Counted from the stretch's first letter, positions 25,406 to 37,742 are shown. The stretch is 64,000 nucleotides of DNA from Dehalobacter sp. 12DCB1 (GCF_004343605.1 NZ_POSF01000014.1:310001-374000); one strand, 5' to 3'. Translations and numbers: made by a program. Notes: a model not told the origin generated them from the sequence alone.

Positions 25406-25771
25406 ATGAAAATTTGTATCCCTGTAAAAGAAGACAAAGGACTTGAGAGTATCCCCTATGATCATTTTGGCTCAGCCCCATTCTTTCTTATCTACGACCC
25501 GGGTAAAGAAGAGATAAAAGTCATCGGCAACGGAGATTCTCATCATGAACACGGGATGTGCCAGCCTTTGAAGGCATTGGGCGGAGAACAGGTGGACGCG
25601 ATATTAGTCGGCGGAATCGGTGCAGGCGCCCTGATGAAACTTAATGCGCAAGGAGTTCGTGTTTTTCGGGTTGATAATACCACCGTTTCGGTTAACATCC
25701 AGCTCTTCCTGGATAACCAGCTTCCGGAATTCTCTGCCATGAACAGCTGCAGCCATCACGGATGCCACTAA
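25406..25771 (+). CDS. NifX/NifB-like (dinitrogenase Fe-Mo cofactor family) small protein
   Basis: A 121-residue single-domain protein of the NifX/NafY/NifB C-terminal fold: MKICIPVKEDKGLES, DHFGSAPFFLIYD, VDAILVGGIGAGALMKLN, and RVFRVDNTTVS. The N-terminal domain of the family often handles metal clusters. The C-terminus CSHHGCH and the central HHEHGMC look like metal ligands. Paired with a cysteine-bearing ArsR regulator, a role in metal handling is likely but unproved. RBS AAAAGGAG precedes the ATG. Confidence 0.85.
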   Translation: MKICIPVKEDKGLESIPYDHFGSAPFFLIYDPGKEEIKVIGNGDSHHEHGMCQPLKALGGEQVDAILVGGIGAGALMKLNAQGVRVFRVDNTTVSVNIQLFLDNQLPEFSAMNSCSHHGCH

Positions 25772-25788
25772 CCTTGATAGATATTTTT

Positions 25789-25830
25789 TAGCCCTAAGGG
25801 AAAGTAATGACCCCGAAGGGCTACTTTTTT
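25789..25830 (+). terminator. Intrinsic terminator of the arsR-nifX-like unit
   Basis: TAGCCCT (25789-25795) pairs with AGGGCTA (25817-25823), followed by CTTTTTT. It lies between the plus-strand NifX-like gene and the convergent minus-strand fusion gene. Confidence 0.85.
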
Positions 25831-25849
25831 ATCTTGTCAGCATCAGATT

Positions 25850-28456
25850 CTATTTAAAGAAACATACCGCCTTTTGTTTCCCGACATCAGCAATAATCTC
25901 CAGATCTTTATGCGTTCCTTTATTGACATCGTATACTTTAATGATTTCTCCAAGGGAGGCGCTCAGTGGTAGCAGCTCAGGAAGCAAATTTTGAAAGTGG
26001 TTTAATAATTTTGTCTGAAGGACTCCTCCCCTGCCTTCCGGGAAAAGCGCCACATAAAAAATATCACTTTCAATAAGATCCTGAAAGAAATGCGTTCCGT
26101 AAGATATTTCTGGGGTGAACCCGCCCTCTTTGACTGCAATTTCACCAAGCACGGTGATATTATTAATTTCGGAAAAATAAACAGGCACGCCGAGCGAAGG
26201 TGTACTGGTTCCCCATCGTCCAGGGCCGAGCAGCAGCACGGTCATGTTTTCTTTCTCAATCTGGCTGTTCAATTTGCCGATACATCTGGCTACCCTGTAT
26301 TTTTCGAGATCACTCAGCCGGCTGTAGCTTTCAGGCTCGACATAAATGATTCGCTGAATACCGTAATGGATATTCCCACCCATAAAAGTATTATGGCTTT
26401 GAAAGAATGTTTTTTGGAAATCAATATATTTCGGGAACACCACCTTACTTTTGAGACCTTTTGCGGGCAGCGGCCTGCACTGCAGGAGATTGATCTGATA
26501 ATGATCCATATCTTTAAAGTTAACGGTAAATTCAATGTCCACTGGATACGCATAGAATTTTTCCAGGGATTTAAGCATTTTTTGAATGACCCCGACGAAA
26601 GTGGAATCGGACAGAAATTGATCAAAATTAATAATCCAGGCCTGCCGGTCTTGCTGGCCTATTTCTTTCATCATTTTTTCTGCAGTATAATCTCTCTGCG
26701 CAAAATAATGCAGTTTGGGATCGTCAATTTCGTTTAAAAGATCGTTGAACGCGATACCAATCATACTGTTTTTGGTTACCATCAGCGCATCAATATTTCT
26801 TTGGGCATATTGCCTGTAATCGTCAAAATCCGTTAGAGGTGATGACAAAGGTTCATCAATCGCTATAATTCTGGCATAGTCGCCCGCCGTACGGTTTACA
26901 GCCCGGGTGCCTAGACCTACAACTACCCGCAGCATGCCCGCTTTCGGAGACATTTTCTCATCCCAGACATAGATATTGTTTGAGTAGCCGACCCCAGCAA
27001 GATCCGGAAAAAAATATTCTTTACGATAAGAACCCGATACGCGTTGCACAAGCAAAGCCATCTGCTCATCCTGGTCGGCTATTCCTCGTTTCAAACGGTA
27101 CATCAGCGCGTCGTCGCTCATCGTGCTGGCAAAGACTTGTTTCACAGCGTTTTCAAATTCAAGATAGCGATGTTCGAGCGTACCTTGGTTCGTACAAAAA
27201 ACACTTTCATATTTTCCAGCAAAAGAATTGCCAAATCCATCTTCCAAAAGGCTGCTGGAGCGGACAATGATTGGTGATTGTCCAAAATACTCCAGGACCC
27301 GCAAAAAATGGTTTTTTACATTCTCTGGAAAAATACCGCTAAGTATTTTGCTTTTAATGACTCTGGCCAGAGAAAAATATTTTTCAGGTTTTCTCTGCTC
27401 CATTCTAAGTTTCCAGAGACCATTTTTAACAAGATAAGTGTAAAAGACATCGGAACCAATGTAGAACGAATCATGGGGTTCGAGAATTTTTTTATAATCA
27501 AAATTTTTATCTTCAAGCAAAATTTTTCTGGCCAGAAGCATTCCGACTGCTTTACCACCGATAAATCCAGATCCAATTAAACTTGACTTGATCTGAAGCA
27601 GATCTTCCAGGGTAAAGACCTTCGTCAGCAACTCAAGGAATCTTTCATCGCGACTTAAAACCATCCGACAGAGCTTCTCTACCAGGTTTTTTTCCTCAGC
27701 AGACGGCATACGGCTGAATTTTACCTTTTCATAGGTGTCTGACGCCTTCAAAAACATCCGATCCCAATAATCCAAATGCCTTCGCGGAGCATCAAACACA
27801 TTCAGGGACATATCTGCAAACAGCTTTGAAGCATCACTACTGCTTGTTAACGGAATAAATTCCTGCGCCTGTTTGATATGCGGCAGAAACATCGTCGGTG
27901 AGTACCTGTCAATCACCTTGACCGGATGAATATAGGTCTGTCCCCTGACATTATAGATATTGATCAATACCTGAGTCGTTTCCCGAATCGCCGAAATCGT
28001 CTCATACGAATTCATATTTTTATAAATTGCAAAGAAAGCTACCGTTTTCAGTTCATATAAATACGGACAGGTGATCTGGAAAAAGTTGCCGATCATAAGA
28101 TCCGTTGCCCAGGTGTACAAAAGATCGGACAGACAATCAAAAACGTAAAAGGCCTCTTCTCCCTCAGCTGCAATAATCTGGTGGACCTGCGTGGAAAAAG
28201 CTTCGAAACCGTGTTCGGCGTCAATATGGTACACTTTAACATTTTCATTGTCGTCAATAATTGGAGAATGACGCGCAAACCGCATATAAATCACTTTTCT
28301 GCCCTCGTCCAGACTCGTTCTGATAAAAGGCAGCACAAAGGATTCATAATCTGCGATATTGTCAACCTGCAGAACAACATTATCACCAATCCTGAGATGG
28401 TCGATGATCTCATCGAGCCCCGGCAGGCCGGACCTTATTTTCTTACGCTGATCCAT
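25850..28456 (-). CDS. KaiC-like domain fused to a PEP/pyruvate-binding (PPDK N-terminal) domain
   Basis: An 868-residue protein. The first about 230 residues open with RSGLPGLDEIID, as in KaiC/RadA-type RecA ATPases, but where the P-loop should be the sequence is QVDNIADYES, so ATP binding by the classical loop is lost. From about residue 300 it is like the ATP-grasp domain of PEP synthase or pyruvate phosphate dikinase (IGGKAVGMLLARKIL, PIIVRSSSLLEDG, FAGKYESVFCTN, a late LLGPGRWGTSTPSLG). The phosphohistidine domain of PEP synthase is missing. Substrate and role are unknown. It starts at ATG behind AAGGAATG and is monocistronic. Confidence 0.8.
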   Translation of the reverse strand: MDQRKKIRSGLPGLDEIIDHLRIGDNVVLQVDNIADYESFVLPFIRTSLDEGRKVIYMRFARHSPIIDDNENVKVYHIDAEHGFEAFSTQVHQIIAAEGEEAFYVFDCLSDLLYTWATDLMIGNFFQITCPYLYELKTVAFFAIYKNMNSYETISAIRETTQVLINIYNVRGQTYIHPVKVIDRYSPTMFLPHIKQAQEFIPLTSSSDASKLFADMSLNVFDAPRRHLDYWDRMFLKASDTYEKVKFSRMPSAEEKNLVEKLCRMVLSRDERFLELLTKVFTLEDLLQIKSSLIGSGFIGGKAVGMLLARKILLEDKNFDYKKILEPHDSFYIGSDVFYTYLVKNGLWKLRMEQRKPEKYFSLARVIKSKILSGIFPENVKNHFLRVLEYFGQSPIIVRSSSLLEDGFGNSFAGKYESVFCTNQGTLEHRYLEFENAVKQVFASTMSDDALMYRLKRGIADQDEQMALLVQRVSGSYRKEYFFPDLAGVGYSNNIYVWDEKMSPKAGMLRVVVGLGTRAVNRTAGDYARIIAIDEPLSSPLTDFDDYRQYAQRNIDALMVTKNSMIGIAFNDLLNEIDDPKLHYFAQRDYTAEKMMKEIGQQDRQAWIINFDQFLSDSTFVGVIQKMLKSLEKFYAYPVDIEFTVNFKDMDHYQINLLQCRPLPAKGLKSKVVFPKYIDFQKTFFQSHNTFMGGNIHYGIQRIIYVEPESYSRLSDLEKYRVARCIGKLNSQIEKENMTVLLLGPGRWGTSTPSLGVPVYFSEINNITVLGEIAVKEGGFTPEISYGTHFFQDLIESDIFYVALFPEGRGGVLQTKLLNHFQNLLPELLPLSASLGEIIKVYDVNKGTHKDLEIIADVGKQKAVCFFK

Positions 28457-28558
28457 TACACATCATTCCTTACGCCAATTTAGCTATCATTTTATCCTTA
28501 AAATTAATAATTGCTGACATTCAAATCTATATGTGCAAGCAGCCAATAACCGATACGC

Positions 28559-28599
28559 AAAAACCAAGCAATGAATCCTGGCATCTATCCATTACTTGG
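28559..28599 (-). terminator. Intrinsic terminator of gltBD
   Basis: On the minus strand CCAAGTAATG pairs with CATTGCTTGG (one G-U) and is followed by TTTTTGCG. It lies about 100 bases after the gltD stop. Confidence 0.75.
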
Positions 28600-28612
28600 C
28601 TTTACTATTCGG

Positions 28613-28691
28613 TATGATAAAGCATAACGGTAGATGCCGTGTAATATCATGTTATCACATCCGGCATGAACATTACACTCTGTTTATCATA
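28613..28691. repeat. Nested inverted repeat downstream of gltD
   Basis: Outer arms TATGATAAA (28613-28621) and TTTATCATA (28683-28691) enclose inner arms GTGTAATATCATG (28639-28651) and CATGAACATTACAC (28665-28678), which pair with one bulge. Together with the terminator that follows it makes a structured 3' region. It could protect the gltD end of the mRNA. No family recognised. Confidence 0.5.
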
Positions 28692-28699
28692 ACAAGTGG

Positions 28700-30184
28700 C
28701 TAGATAATTATACTTTTGCCCATCAAATATTTGTCCACTTCTCTGGCTGCCAGCTTCCCTTCCTGGAAAGCCCAGACAACCAGACTCTGACCTCTGCGCA
28801 TGTCGCCAGCAGCAAAAACTTTGTCGACATTCGTCTCAAAAAACGCATATTCCGCTTTGACATTGCTGCGGGCATCCCGCTCCAGCTTAAGCTCTTCAGG
28901 TATACTGTCTTCCGGCCCTAAAAAACCCATGGCAAGCAGGATCAGGTCCGCTTCCCATACCCTTTCGCTTCCTGGAATCACCTGCGGAACCATTCTGCCG
29001 GCAGCGTCTTTAACCCAGGTCAGGTTGACTGTATGGACTTCCTTGACCTCATCGTTCTCATTGCCCACAATCTTTGTGGTGGAAATGCAATAATTTCTCG
29101 GATCCTTGCCATTGAGAGTGATTGCTTCTTCCTGTCCGTAATCTACTTTTAGCTTTTTCGGCCATTCCGGCCAGGGGTTCGTAGCTTCAATACGACGAGC
29201 AGGCGGCTCAGGCAGAATTTCAAACTGGAAAACACTTTTGCAGCCATGCCGGATTGCCGTGGCCACACAGTCTGTCCCAGTATCCCCGCCGCCAATGATG
29301 ATGACATTCTTACCCTTGGCACTGATAAAACTCTCATCCTTCAGGTTGGAATTCAATAGACTTTTGGTGGTCGCTTTCAGGAAGTCTACGGCATAATAAA
29401 CCCCTTTCAGATCTTTGCCTTTCACATCCAGCCCCCGGGGCTTGGTAGCCCCTGTGCACAGCACAACGGCATCATAGTTTTCTACGAGCTCCTGGGCCTT
29501 CATATATTTGCCGACTTCGGTATTCAAAACAAACTCTATCCCGGACGCCTTCAGTACATCAAGCCGCCTTTCAATAAATCGTTTATCAAGCTTCATGTTG
29601 GGGATCCCATACATCAAAAGTCCCCCGGCCCGATCATCCCGTTCATACACCGTGACCTTATGGCCGACGGCATTCAGATAATAGGCCGCCGACAGTCCGG
29701 ACGGGCCTGAACCGACAACAGCGACTTTTTTACCGGTGGCTTTGGCCTTCTTAGGGGTCACCCATCCTTCGGCAAACGCTTTCTCGATAATCTCATATTC
29801 AATGCTGTTAATGGTTACAGCGTCCATGATATAGCCTTCGGTACAAGCCCCTTCACAAGGTGCAGGGCAAACCCTTGAGGTGAATTCCGCGAACGGCGTT
29901 GTTCTACTCAGCCGTTTGTACGCTTCTCGCCATTGTCCTTTATAGACGAGCTCATTCCACTCTGGAATCAAATTGTGCAGCGGGCAACCTGAAGCGGCGC
30001 CGTTCAAGAGTACACCGCCATGGCAGAAAGGTACCCCGCAGTCCATGCAACGCGCACCCTGTGTCCGAACAATCTCGGGATCCTGGGGAAGCTTGACTTC
30101 ATTGTAGTCTTTGATCCGCTCTTCAGGCTTCCTTTTCTTCGGATCGATTCTGTTATACTCTAAAAATCCTGTTGCTTTTCCCAT
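28700..30184 (-). CDS. gltD: Glutamate synthase small subunit GltD
   Basis: A 494-residue FAD and Fe-S subunit that feeds electrons from NAD(P)H to GltB. It has the N-terminal cysteine clusters (RCMDCGVPFCHGG, CPLHNLIPEW, RVCPAPCEGACTEG), the first dinucleotide motif AVVGSGPSGLSAAYYLN, and a second IIIGGGDTGTDCVATAIRHG. The ending DMRRGQSLVVWAFQEGK is typical. It starts three bases after the gltB stop. Complete and of normal length. Confidence 0.97.
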   Translation of the reverse strand: MGKATGFLEYNRIDPKKRKPEERIKDYNEVKLPQDPEIVRTQGARCMDCGVPFCHGGVLLNGAASGCPLHNLIPEWNELVYKGQWREAYKRLSRTTPFAEFTSRVCPAPCEGACTEGYIMDAVTINSIEYEIIEKAFAEGWVTPKKAKATGKKVAVVGSGPSGLSAAYYLNAVGHKVTVYERDDRAGGLLMYGIPNMKLDKRFIERRLDVLKASGIEFVLNTEVGKYMKAQELVENYDAVVLCTGATKPRGLDVKGKDLKGVYYAVDFLKATTKSLLNSNLKDESFISAKGKNVIIIGGGDTGTDCVATAIRHGCKSVFQFEILPEPPARRIEATNPWPEWPKKLKVDYGQEEAITLNGKDPRNYCISTTKIVGNENDEVKEVHTVNLTWVKDAAGRMVPQVIPGSERVWEADLILLAMGFLGPEDSIPEELKLERDARSNVKAEYAFFETNVDKVFAAGDMRRGQSLVVWAFQEGKLAAREVDKYLMGKSIII

Positions 30185-30186
30185 GA

Positions 30187-33100
30187 TCAGACCTTCCCTT
30201 CAAAGGCAGCCGTCAGGGCTTCTTCACCGCTTAAGCCAGCCTTATGAGCTCTATCGATATTTTCCATCATCTTTTTATAATCTCTGGGTATGATCTTCGT
30301 AAATCTTGGCGTGTAATTCGCCCAATCATCCAGTACTTTCCGGCCTAGGGGACTTCCCGTGTGCGCTACATGTTTACGGATCATTTCCCTGATTTCTTTC
30401 AGTTCCTTTTCCGAAGTGATTTTTTCCATGAGAATCAGGGACTTGTTGCAGTATATTTCTTCAAAATCAAGGATATAGGCAACACCGCCGGACATACCCG
30501 CAGCAAAGTTCCGTCCTGTCTTACCCAGGATCACAACTTTTCCTCCGGTCATATATTCACAGCCATGGTCGCCGACACCTTCAACAACCGCATTGACGCC
30601 GCTGTTTCGGACACAGAATCTTTCGCCGGCAATTCCGTTGATATAGGCTTCACCTGAAGTTGCGCCGTAGAAGGCGACATTGCCGATCAGGATATTTTTC
30701 GCTGGTTCAAAATCTGAAGTTTTTGGCGGATAGACCATAATTTTACCACCCGAAAGGCCTTTGCCGATATAGTCATTAGCATCACCTTCAAGTTCCAAAG
30801 ACATGCCCTTGGGTGCGAATGCACCAAAGCTTTGACCAGCAGAACCTACAAAGGTCAGCTTAATGGTATCCTCCGGAAGCCCTTCTTCCCCGAAACGCTT
30901 GGTTATTTCACTGCCGACAATGGTTCCAACCACGCGGTCCACATTGTTGATCTTCAGTTTGGCCCGGATTGATTTTTTGTGTTCCAGGGCCGGCTTGCAC
31001 ATTCTTAAAAGCTTGCGCATGTCCAAGGATTCTTCCAGTCCATGGTTTTGCTGCTGTGACTTAAATCTGCCGACATCTGCACCGGCGTAGGGCTGATACA
31101 GAACCTGGGAAAGATCAACCTGGGCTGCTTTCCAATTCTTAATATTTTCTTTGTGTTTGAGCCTGTCTGTACGTCCAACCATTTCATTAATGGTCCTGAA
31201 GCCAAGTTTCGCCATGATCTCCCGCATTTCTTGTGCAACAAACAACATAAAATTCTCAACATGCTCAGGTTTGCCGGCAAAATTCTTGCGGAGCTCTTCA
31301 TTCTGGGTTGCAATACCTACCGGACAGGTGTTCAGGTTGCAGACGCGCATCATCACACAGCCCATGGAAATGAGTGGAGTGGTGGCAAATCCATATTCCT
31401 CAGCGCCAAGGAGCGCAGCGATGACAACATCTCTGCCTGACAGAAGCTTACCGTCTGTTTCCAGGACGACCCTGTCCCTCAAGCGGTTAAGCACAAGGGT
31501 CTGATGGGTCTCGGCAAGACCCAATTCCCACGGCAATCCTGTATTTTTAATGCTTGTTCGCGGTGAAGCACCTGTACCGCCATCATAGCCGCTGATCAGA
31601 ATAACGTCGGCCTTGCCCTTGGCCACACCGGCCGCAATCGTACCGACACCCACTTCAGAAACAAGCTTAACATTGATTCGGGCATCACGGTTGGCATTTT
31701 TAAGGTCATGGATCAGTTCCGCCAAATCTTCGATCGAATAGATATCATGGTGCGGCGGGGGGGAAATTAGTTCAACGCCTGGTGTCGAGTGTCGGACTTT
31801 GGCAATCGCCGGAAAAACCTTCCGGCCTGGAAGCTGCCCGCCCTCTCCAGGCTTGGCTCCTTGTGCCATTTTGATCTGTATTTCCGAGGCATTTACCAGA
31901 AAGCTGCTGGTAACACCAAAACGACCTGAAGCAACCTGTTTGATGGCACTGATTAGACTGTCGCCATTAGGCAGTTTTTTAAATCTTTCAGGATCCTCGC
32001 CACCTTCACCACTGTTACTTTTGCCGCCCAAACGGTTCATGGCAATCGCCATACATTCGTGGGCTTCCTTACTGATCGAGCCATAGGACATCGCCCCGGT
32101 CTTAAATCTTTTGACGATAGACTCGACCGGTTCGACTTCTTCGATTGGAATCGTATCTCCGGCGCTTATTTTAAAATCCAGCAGCTGCCTGAGTGTATAG
32201 ATCTCCTCGTCATTAATTTTTCTGGAGTAATCTTTGAAAAGATTGTAATTGCCTTCCCGGCAGGCGCGCTGAAGCAGGTAGATCGTTTCCGGGTTGTAGA
32301 GATGAATCTCCCCACTATCTTTACATTGGTAGAAACCGCCGATTTCCAGTGTATCTGTGTAGAGTGCATTCTCATCAAAAGCACTTTCATGCCGCATTTG
32401 ATTTTCCATCGTAATTTCTTCCAGACCGATTCCTTCCAGGCGGGATGGTGTCTGAGTAAAGTAGCGGTCAATCAGATCTCTTTTTAGGCCGACAGCTTCA
32501 AATATCTGGGCACCGTGGTAGCTGCGCATCGTCGAAATACCCATTTTCGTAAGCACCTTTAAGATGCCTTTGATCGAGGCTTTAATATAGTTCTTTTTTG
32601 CCTCCCGATAACTTAGACCATTCGTCATTCCTTTGGCTGCCAAGTCTCTGATCGTTTCGTAAGCAATATAGGGGTTGATCGCGGTAACACCGTACCCGAT
32701 CAAGGCACAGAAATGGTGTACCTCCCTGGCTTCTCCGGTCTCCAGAACAATACCTACACTTGTCCGGATTTCACGGCATATCAAATGGTGATGCAGACCT
32801 GAAGATGCCAGAAGAGCGGGGATAGCGGCAAATTCTTTATTAACGCCCCTATCCGAAACAACAAGAATATTTGCGCCATCAGCAATTGCTTTATCTGCTT
32901 CCCGGGATATTTTGTCTAAAGCTCTTTCCATTGCTCTAAGCCCGCCAGTCGCCTTGTAAAGAATGGAAATCCTGGCTGTCTTAAACTTCCCGTTATTTAA
33001 TTTCATAATGGTATCCAACTGCGTATTGGTGAGGATCGGTGATTCCAAATACACTGCGGAACTATGCGTCCGGTCAGGATCCAGAAGGTTTCCCGCATTC

Positions 33101-34743
33101 CCCAGGAGCATTGTGCCGGAGGTAATAATTTCCTCACGGATGCCATCAATCGGGGGATTCGTCACTTGGGCAAAAAGCTGCTTGAAATAATGGTACAGCA
33201 TTTGAGGTTTGTCTGAAAGTACCGCCAGCGGTGAGTCCATACCCATCGATCCAACAGGGTCAATGCCATCAGTCGCCATCGGCAGAATCATTTTATTGAT
33301 ATCCTCATGGGTATAGCCAAATGCTTTCTGCTGGGAGATAATATCTTCCAGCATCGGTGCTTCCAACTCGTCGTCAGCAGGGAGATCACTTAAATAGACA
33401 ATATGCTTCTTATTCCACTCTTCATACGGATGCATCAGGGAAACACTCTTTTTGATTTCCTCATCAGAGATGATCCTTTGTGCTTCCGTATCGATCAGGA
33501 GCATTTTACCCGGTTCTAGACGGCCTTTATATTTGACATTTTCAGGTTTGATGTCGAGAACCCCCACCTCAGAGGCGAGGATGACTTTATCATCTTTGGT
33601 GACATAATAACGTGATGGTCTGAGTCCGTTCCTGTCCAGTACGCCACCGATAACCGTTCCGTCCGTAAAGCCCATGGCAGCCGGTCCGTCCCAGGGCTCC
33701 ATGATAAAATTGTTAAACTCATAAAAGTCCTTTTTTTCTTTGGACATCAGATCGTTCTTTTCCCATGGCTCAGGAATCATCATCATGACAGCATGAGGAA
33801 GCGATCTGCCGGTAAGATGGATAAACTCAAGACTGTTGTCAAACATGGCCGAATCGCTGCCCGACTCGTCAACAATCGGATATACCTTGGAAATATCATC
33901 AAACAACGGTGAATCAATGCATTTCTGTCTGGCCTTCATCCAGTTCACATTACCTCTGATGGTATTGATTTCCCCGTTATGGACAATATACCGGTTCGGG
34001 TGCGCCCGCTCCCAGCTCGGAAAGGTATTGGTGCTGAACCTGGAATGAACCATGGCCAGTGCCGAAACAAAATCAAGGTCGGAAAGATCCAGATAAAAAT
34101 TCCTAAGTTGTTCGGCTGTAAGCATACCTTTATAGACAATGGTTTTGCTGGAAAGGCTGGCAATATAGAAGGAGCCGCCCTTGTCTTCACACATTGGGAT
34201 GATCAGTTTTTCCGCTCTTTTCCGAATGACATAGAGCTTTCTTTCAAAATCCATATCATCGGTCAGATCAGGGCTTCTTCCGATAAAAACCTGTATAAAC
34301 CGAGGCATAACAGCTTTGGCACTATGGCCGACCGTCGATTTGTCAATCGGGACTTCCCGCCACCCAAGAATCTTCTGTCCTTCCTCACGAACAATCTTTT
34401 CAAAAGAATCCATCTGGGTAACCCGAAAATCTTCATATTTATGGGCAAAAATCATCCCCACACCATATTTGCCCTTTTCCGGTAAATTAAAACCAAGAAC
34501 ATCACATTCCCGTTTAAAGAAGTCATGGGGTATTTGTACCAAAATACCAGCGCCGTCACCCGTATTCTCATCCGCACCACTGGCACCTCTGTGGTTTAAA
34601 TTCTCCAGAACTGTTAAAGCTTCCTCGACAATGTCGTGCGATTTTTCACCTTTGATATTCACGACAAATCCCATACCGCAGGCATCGTGCTCAAAGGCCG
34701 GATCGTAAAGACCCTGTTTTCTTGGCAATTGATTGTATTCCAT
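30187..34743 (-). CDS. gltB: Glutamate synthase large subunit GltB
   Basis: A 1518-residue subunit of normal length. The mature N-terminal nucleophile is Cys22 in DACGMGF, preceded by a 21-residue propeptide that must be removed. The glutaminase domain is followed by the central domain, the FMN-binding synthase domain ([36 protein letters not shown]) with the 3Fe-4S cysteines ([15 protein letters not shown]), and the C-terminal beta-helix domain. It makes two glutamates from glutamine and 2-oxoglutarate. The ATG at 34743 has AAAGGGTG at six bases. It is divergent from gdhA. Confidence 0.97.
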   Translation of the reverse strand: MEYNQLPRKQGLYDPAFEHDACGMGFVVNIKGEKSHDIVEEALTVLENLNHRGASGADENTGDGAGILVQIPHDFFKRECDVLGFNLPEKGKYGVGMIFAHKYEDFRVTQMDSFEKIVREEGQKILGWREVPIDKSTVGHSAKAVMPRFIQVFIGRSPDLTDDMDFERKLYVIRKRAEKLIIPMCEDKGGSFYIASLSSKTIVYKGMLTAEQLRNFYLDLSDLDFVSALAMVHSRFSTNTFPSWERAHPNRYIVHNGEINTIRGNVNWMKARQKCIDSPLFDDISKVYPIVDESGSDSAMFDNSLEFIHLTGRSLPHAVMMMIPEPWEKNDLMSKEKKDFYEFNNFIMEPWDGPAAMGFTDGTVIGGVLDRNGLRPSRYYVTKDDKVILASEVGVLDIKPENVKYKGRLEPGKMLLIDTEAQRIISDEEIKKSVSLMHPYEEWNKKHIVYLSDLPADDELEAPMLEDIISQQKAFGYTHEDINKMILPMATDGIDPVGSMGMDSPLAVLSDKPQMLYHYFKQLFAQVTNPPIDGIREEIITSGTMLLGNAGNLLDPDRTHSSAVYLESPILTNTQLDTIMKLNNGKFKTARISILYKATGGLRAMERALDKISREADKAIADGANILVVSDRGVNKEFAAIPALLASSGLHHHLICREIRTSVGIVLETGEAREVHHFCALIGYGVTAINPYIAYETIRDLAAKGMTNGLSYREAKKNYIKASIKGILKVLTKMGISTMRSYHGAQIFEAVGLKRDLIDRYFTQTPSRLEGIGLEEITMENQMRHESAFDENALYTDTLEIGGFYQCKDSGEIHLYNPETIYLLQRACREGNYNLFKDYSRKINDEEIYTLRQLLDFKISAGDTIPIEEVEPVESIVKRFKTGAMSYGSISKEAHECMAIAMNRLGGKSNSGEGGEDPERFKKLPNGDSLISAIKQVASGRFGVTSSFLVNASEIQIKMAQGAKPGEGGQLPGRKVFPAIAKVRHSTPGVELISPPPHHDIYSIEDLAELIHDLKNANRDARINVKLVSEVGVGTIAAGVAKGKADVILISGYDGGTGASPRTSIKNTGLPWELGLAETHQTLVLNRLRDRVVLETDGKLLSGRDVVIAALLGAEEYGFATTPLISMGCVMMRVCNLNTCPVGIATQNEELRKNFAGKPEHVENFMLFVAQEMREIMAKLGFRTINEMVGRTDRLKHKENIKNWKAAQVDLSQVLYQPYAGADVGRFKSQQQNHGLEESLDMRKLLRMCKPALEHKKSIRAKLKINNVDRVVGTIVGSEITKRFGEEGLPEDTIKLTFVGSAGQSFGAFAPKGMSLELEGDANDYIGKGLSGGKIMVYPPKTSDFEPAKNILIGNVAFYGATSGEAYINGIAGERFCVRNSGVNAVVEGVGDHGCEYMTGGKVVILGKTGRNFAAGMSGGVAYILDFEEIYCNKSLILMEKITSEKELKEIREMIRKHVAHTGSPLGRKVLDDWANYTPRFTKIIPRDYKKMMENIDRAHKAGLSGEEALTAAFEGKV

Positions 34744-34893
34744 ATTACACACCCTTTGTTGGAGTTTACATCGATAGTTTCTTTACGATTTTACCAAAAA
34801 TCCATCAATAACATAACTGTTTTAAGTAAAAAATATTGTATTCATTTTAATTTTTTCAATATTTCTTATTTTTTTATCAATTTATTGCCAATG

Positions 34894-34920
34894 TTTAAAT
34901 ATTAAAATTTAATATTTAAA
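34894..34920. promoter_or_regulatory. 27-base perfect AT palindrome between gltB and gdhA
   Basis: TTTAAATATTAAA (34894-34906) and TTTAATATTTAAA (34908-34920) are perfect complements around one central A. It is in the middle of the 310-base divergent region, with no T-run or GC pairs. The whole region is strongly AT-rich, so chance is more likely than usual, but 13-base arms are long. It may bind a regulator of glutamate metabolism. The rest of the region contains several TATAAT-like words but no promoter I can fix. Confidence 0.5.
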
Positions 34921-35023
34921 ATTCATTATTTTGCATCACTAATATCTTATAATGAATACAGTATATTGTTTGTTTTGTTATATTCAAACGCAAATTAATA
35001 TTGTAGAATACGGTTATTGATAA

Positions 35024-36388
<1,365 letters not shown>

Positions 36389-36446
36389 GCTGGAGCTGCC
36401 TAACGATTTGTATACCCATAATATAGTCTTGATACCATTGAAATTA

Positions 36447-36504
36447 AAAAGACCTCTTGGGGACTGAGTATGTTCAAACAACTCGCACCCAAAAGGTCTT
36501 TTTT
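36447..36504 (+). terminator. Intrinsic terminator of gdhA
   Basis: AAGACCTCTTGGG pairs with CCCAAAAGGTCTT (one G-U or mismatch), followed by a T-run. Loop of about 27 bases. It may also work on the minus strand. Confidence 0.85.
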
Positions 36505-36610
36505 ATTAATATAAGTAATCAATTCTTTTTAAAAACAGTCTATAATTTAGTCCACAAATGTAAGTTTTCTATCTCCCAGAATAAAAAAACATACAGACTT
36601 GCTCAAATAA

Positions 36611-37729
36611 CTATTTGCTCTCAACCATCACCCTCGGCACTCTCTTAGAAATACCGCACAGGATCTCATAGCTGATCGTTCCGCATCGTTCAGCAATCTG
36701 ATCTGCGGAAATAAACAAGTCACCGTCTTTGCCAAGTAGAACAGCTTCATCTCCTTCTTGGATCCCTTCAATTTCTGTTACATCAACCATGGTCTGATCC
36801 ATGCATATTTTACCGATGATCCTGGCTTTCTTTCCCTTCAGCAAGACCTCAGCACCATTGGATAGAGAACGGCGCAGACCGTCTCCGTAACCGATCGGCA
36901 GCGTTGCCACTTTTGTGGGTCTATCGGCAATAAACGTACGTCCGTAACCTACACTTCCACCCTTTTCAATCGTCTTCAGCTGGGAAATGCGGGCTTTTAA
37001 AGACATGATCGGTTCAAAGCCAGCTTCCTGTCCAACATGGTCCATCGGTAAAAGTCCGTACAAAATGATACCCGGACGGCAAAGTTCGTAATGGCTTTCG
37101 GGAATCTGCATGATTGCTGCGGAATTTGCGGCATGACGGAGCGGAATTTTTATTCCAGCCGCGCACAACTTTTCATATAAGTCATCAAAGATCTTTAGCT
37201 GCTGGTTTGCATAAGACAAATCAGTGCTGTCGGCCGTAGCCAAATGGGTATAGATTCCCTCCAGATAAAGGCCTGGAAACTTTGAAATTTTTTGGATATC
37301 CTCAAGTGCATTTTCGCAAAAACCTGTCCTGCCCATTCCCGTATCCACTTTGATATGGAGTCTTGCTGTTTTATTCAGCTTCAGCGCTGCGGTTGAAAGC
37401 GCTTCAGCCTGTTCGATTTGAAATATTTCGGGAATGATCTCTTCTTTGACCAGTGTTTCTGAATACTTCGACAATGTAGGCCCAATGATCATTAGGGCAA
37501 TATCCGGGAATTCTCTTCTGAGCTCCAAAGCTTCTTCCAGGATAGCAACCCCGAATCTGGTAACCCCTTCTTCCTTTAGAGTCCGAACAACCTCGACTGC
37601 ACCGTGTCCGTAGGCATCTGCCTTGACTATGGGCATTATTTCACTGTCGGCGTACTGCCGTATCCTTTTTAAATTGCGTCTTAAAGCCCCCAAATCAACT
37701 TCTGCCCAAACCGGACGAAAAATATTCAT
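36611..37729 (-). CDS. alr: Alanine racemase
   Basis: A 372-residue PLP enzyme that makes D-alanine for peptidoglycan. The PLP lysine is Lys36 in IVKADAYGHG; the second domain carries GYGDGLRRSLSNG and KICMDQTMVDVT, with the catalytic tyrosine in VGYGRTF. It begins a few bases after the nnr gene on the same strand. The usual downstream ndoAI-ndoA pair is absent here and occurs near position 7000. Confidence 0.97.
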   Translation of the reverse strand: MNIFRPVWAEVDLGALRRNLKRIRQYADSEIMPIVKADAYGHGAVEVVRTLKEEGVTRFGVAILEEALELRREFPDIALMIIGPTLSKYSETLVKEEIIPEIFQIEQAEALSTAALKLNKTARLHIKVDTGMGRTGFCENALEDIQKISKFPGLYLEGIYTHLATADSTDLSYANQQLKIFDDLYEKLCAAGIKIPLRHAANSAAIMQIPESHYELCRPGIILYGLLPMDHVGQEAGFEPIMSLKARISQLKTIEKGGSVGYGRTFIADRPTKVATLPIGYGDGLRRSLSNGAEVLLKGKKARIIGKICMDQTMVDVTEIEGIQEGDEAVLLGKDGDLFISADQIAERCGTISYEILCGISKRVPRVMVESK

Positions 37730-37742
37730 TCTAAAAATCTCC

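Noticed and set aside
26090-26737. Plus-strand open frame inside the KaiC/PEP fusion gene
   Set aside because: A shadow of the 868-residue gene on the other strand, lacking a ribosome site.
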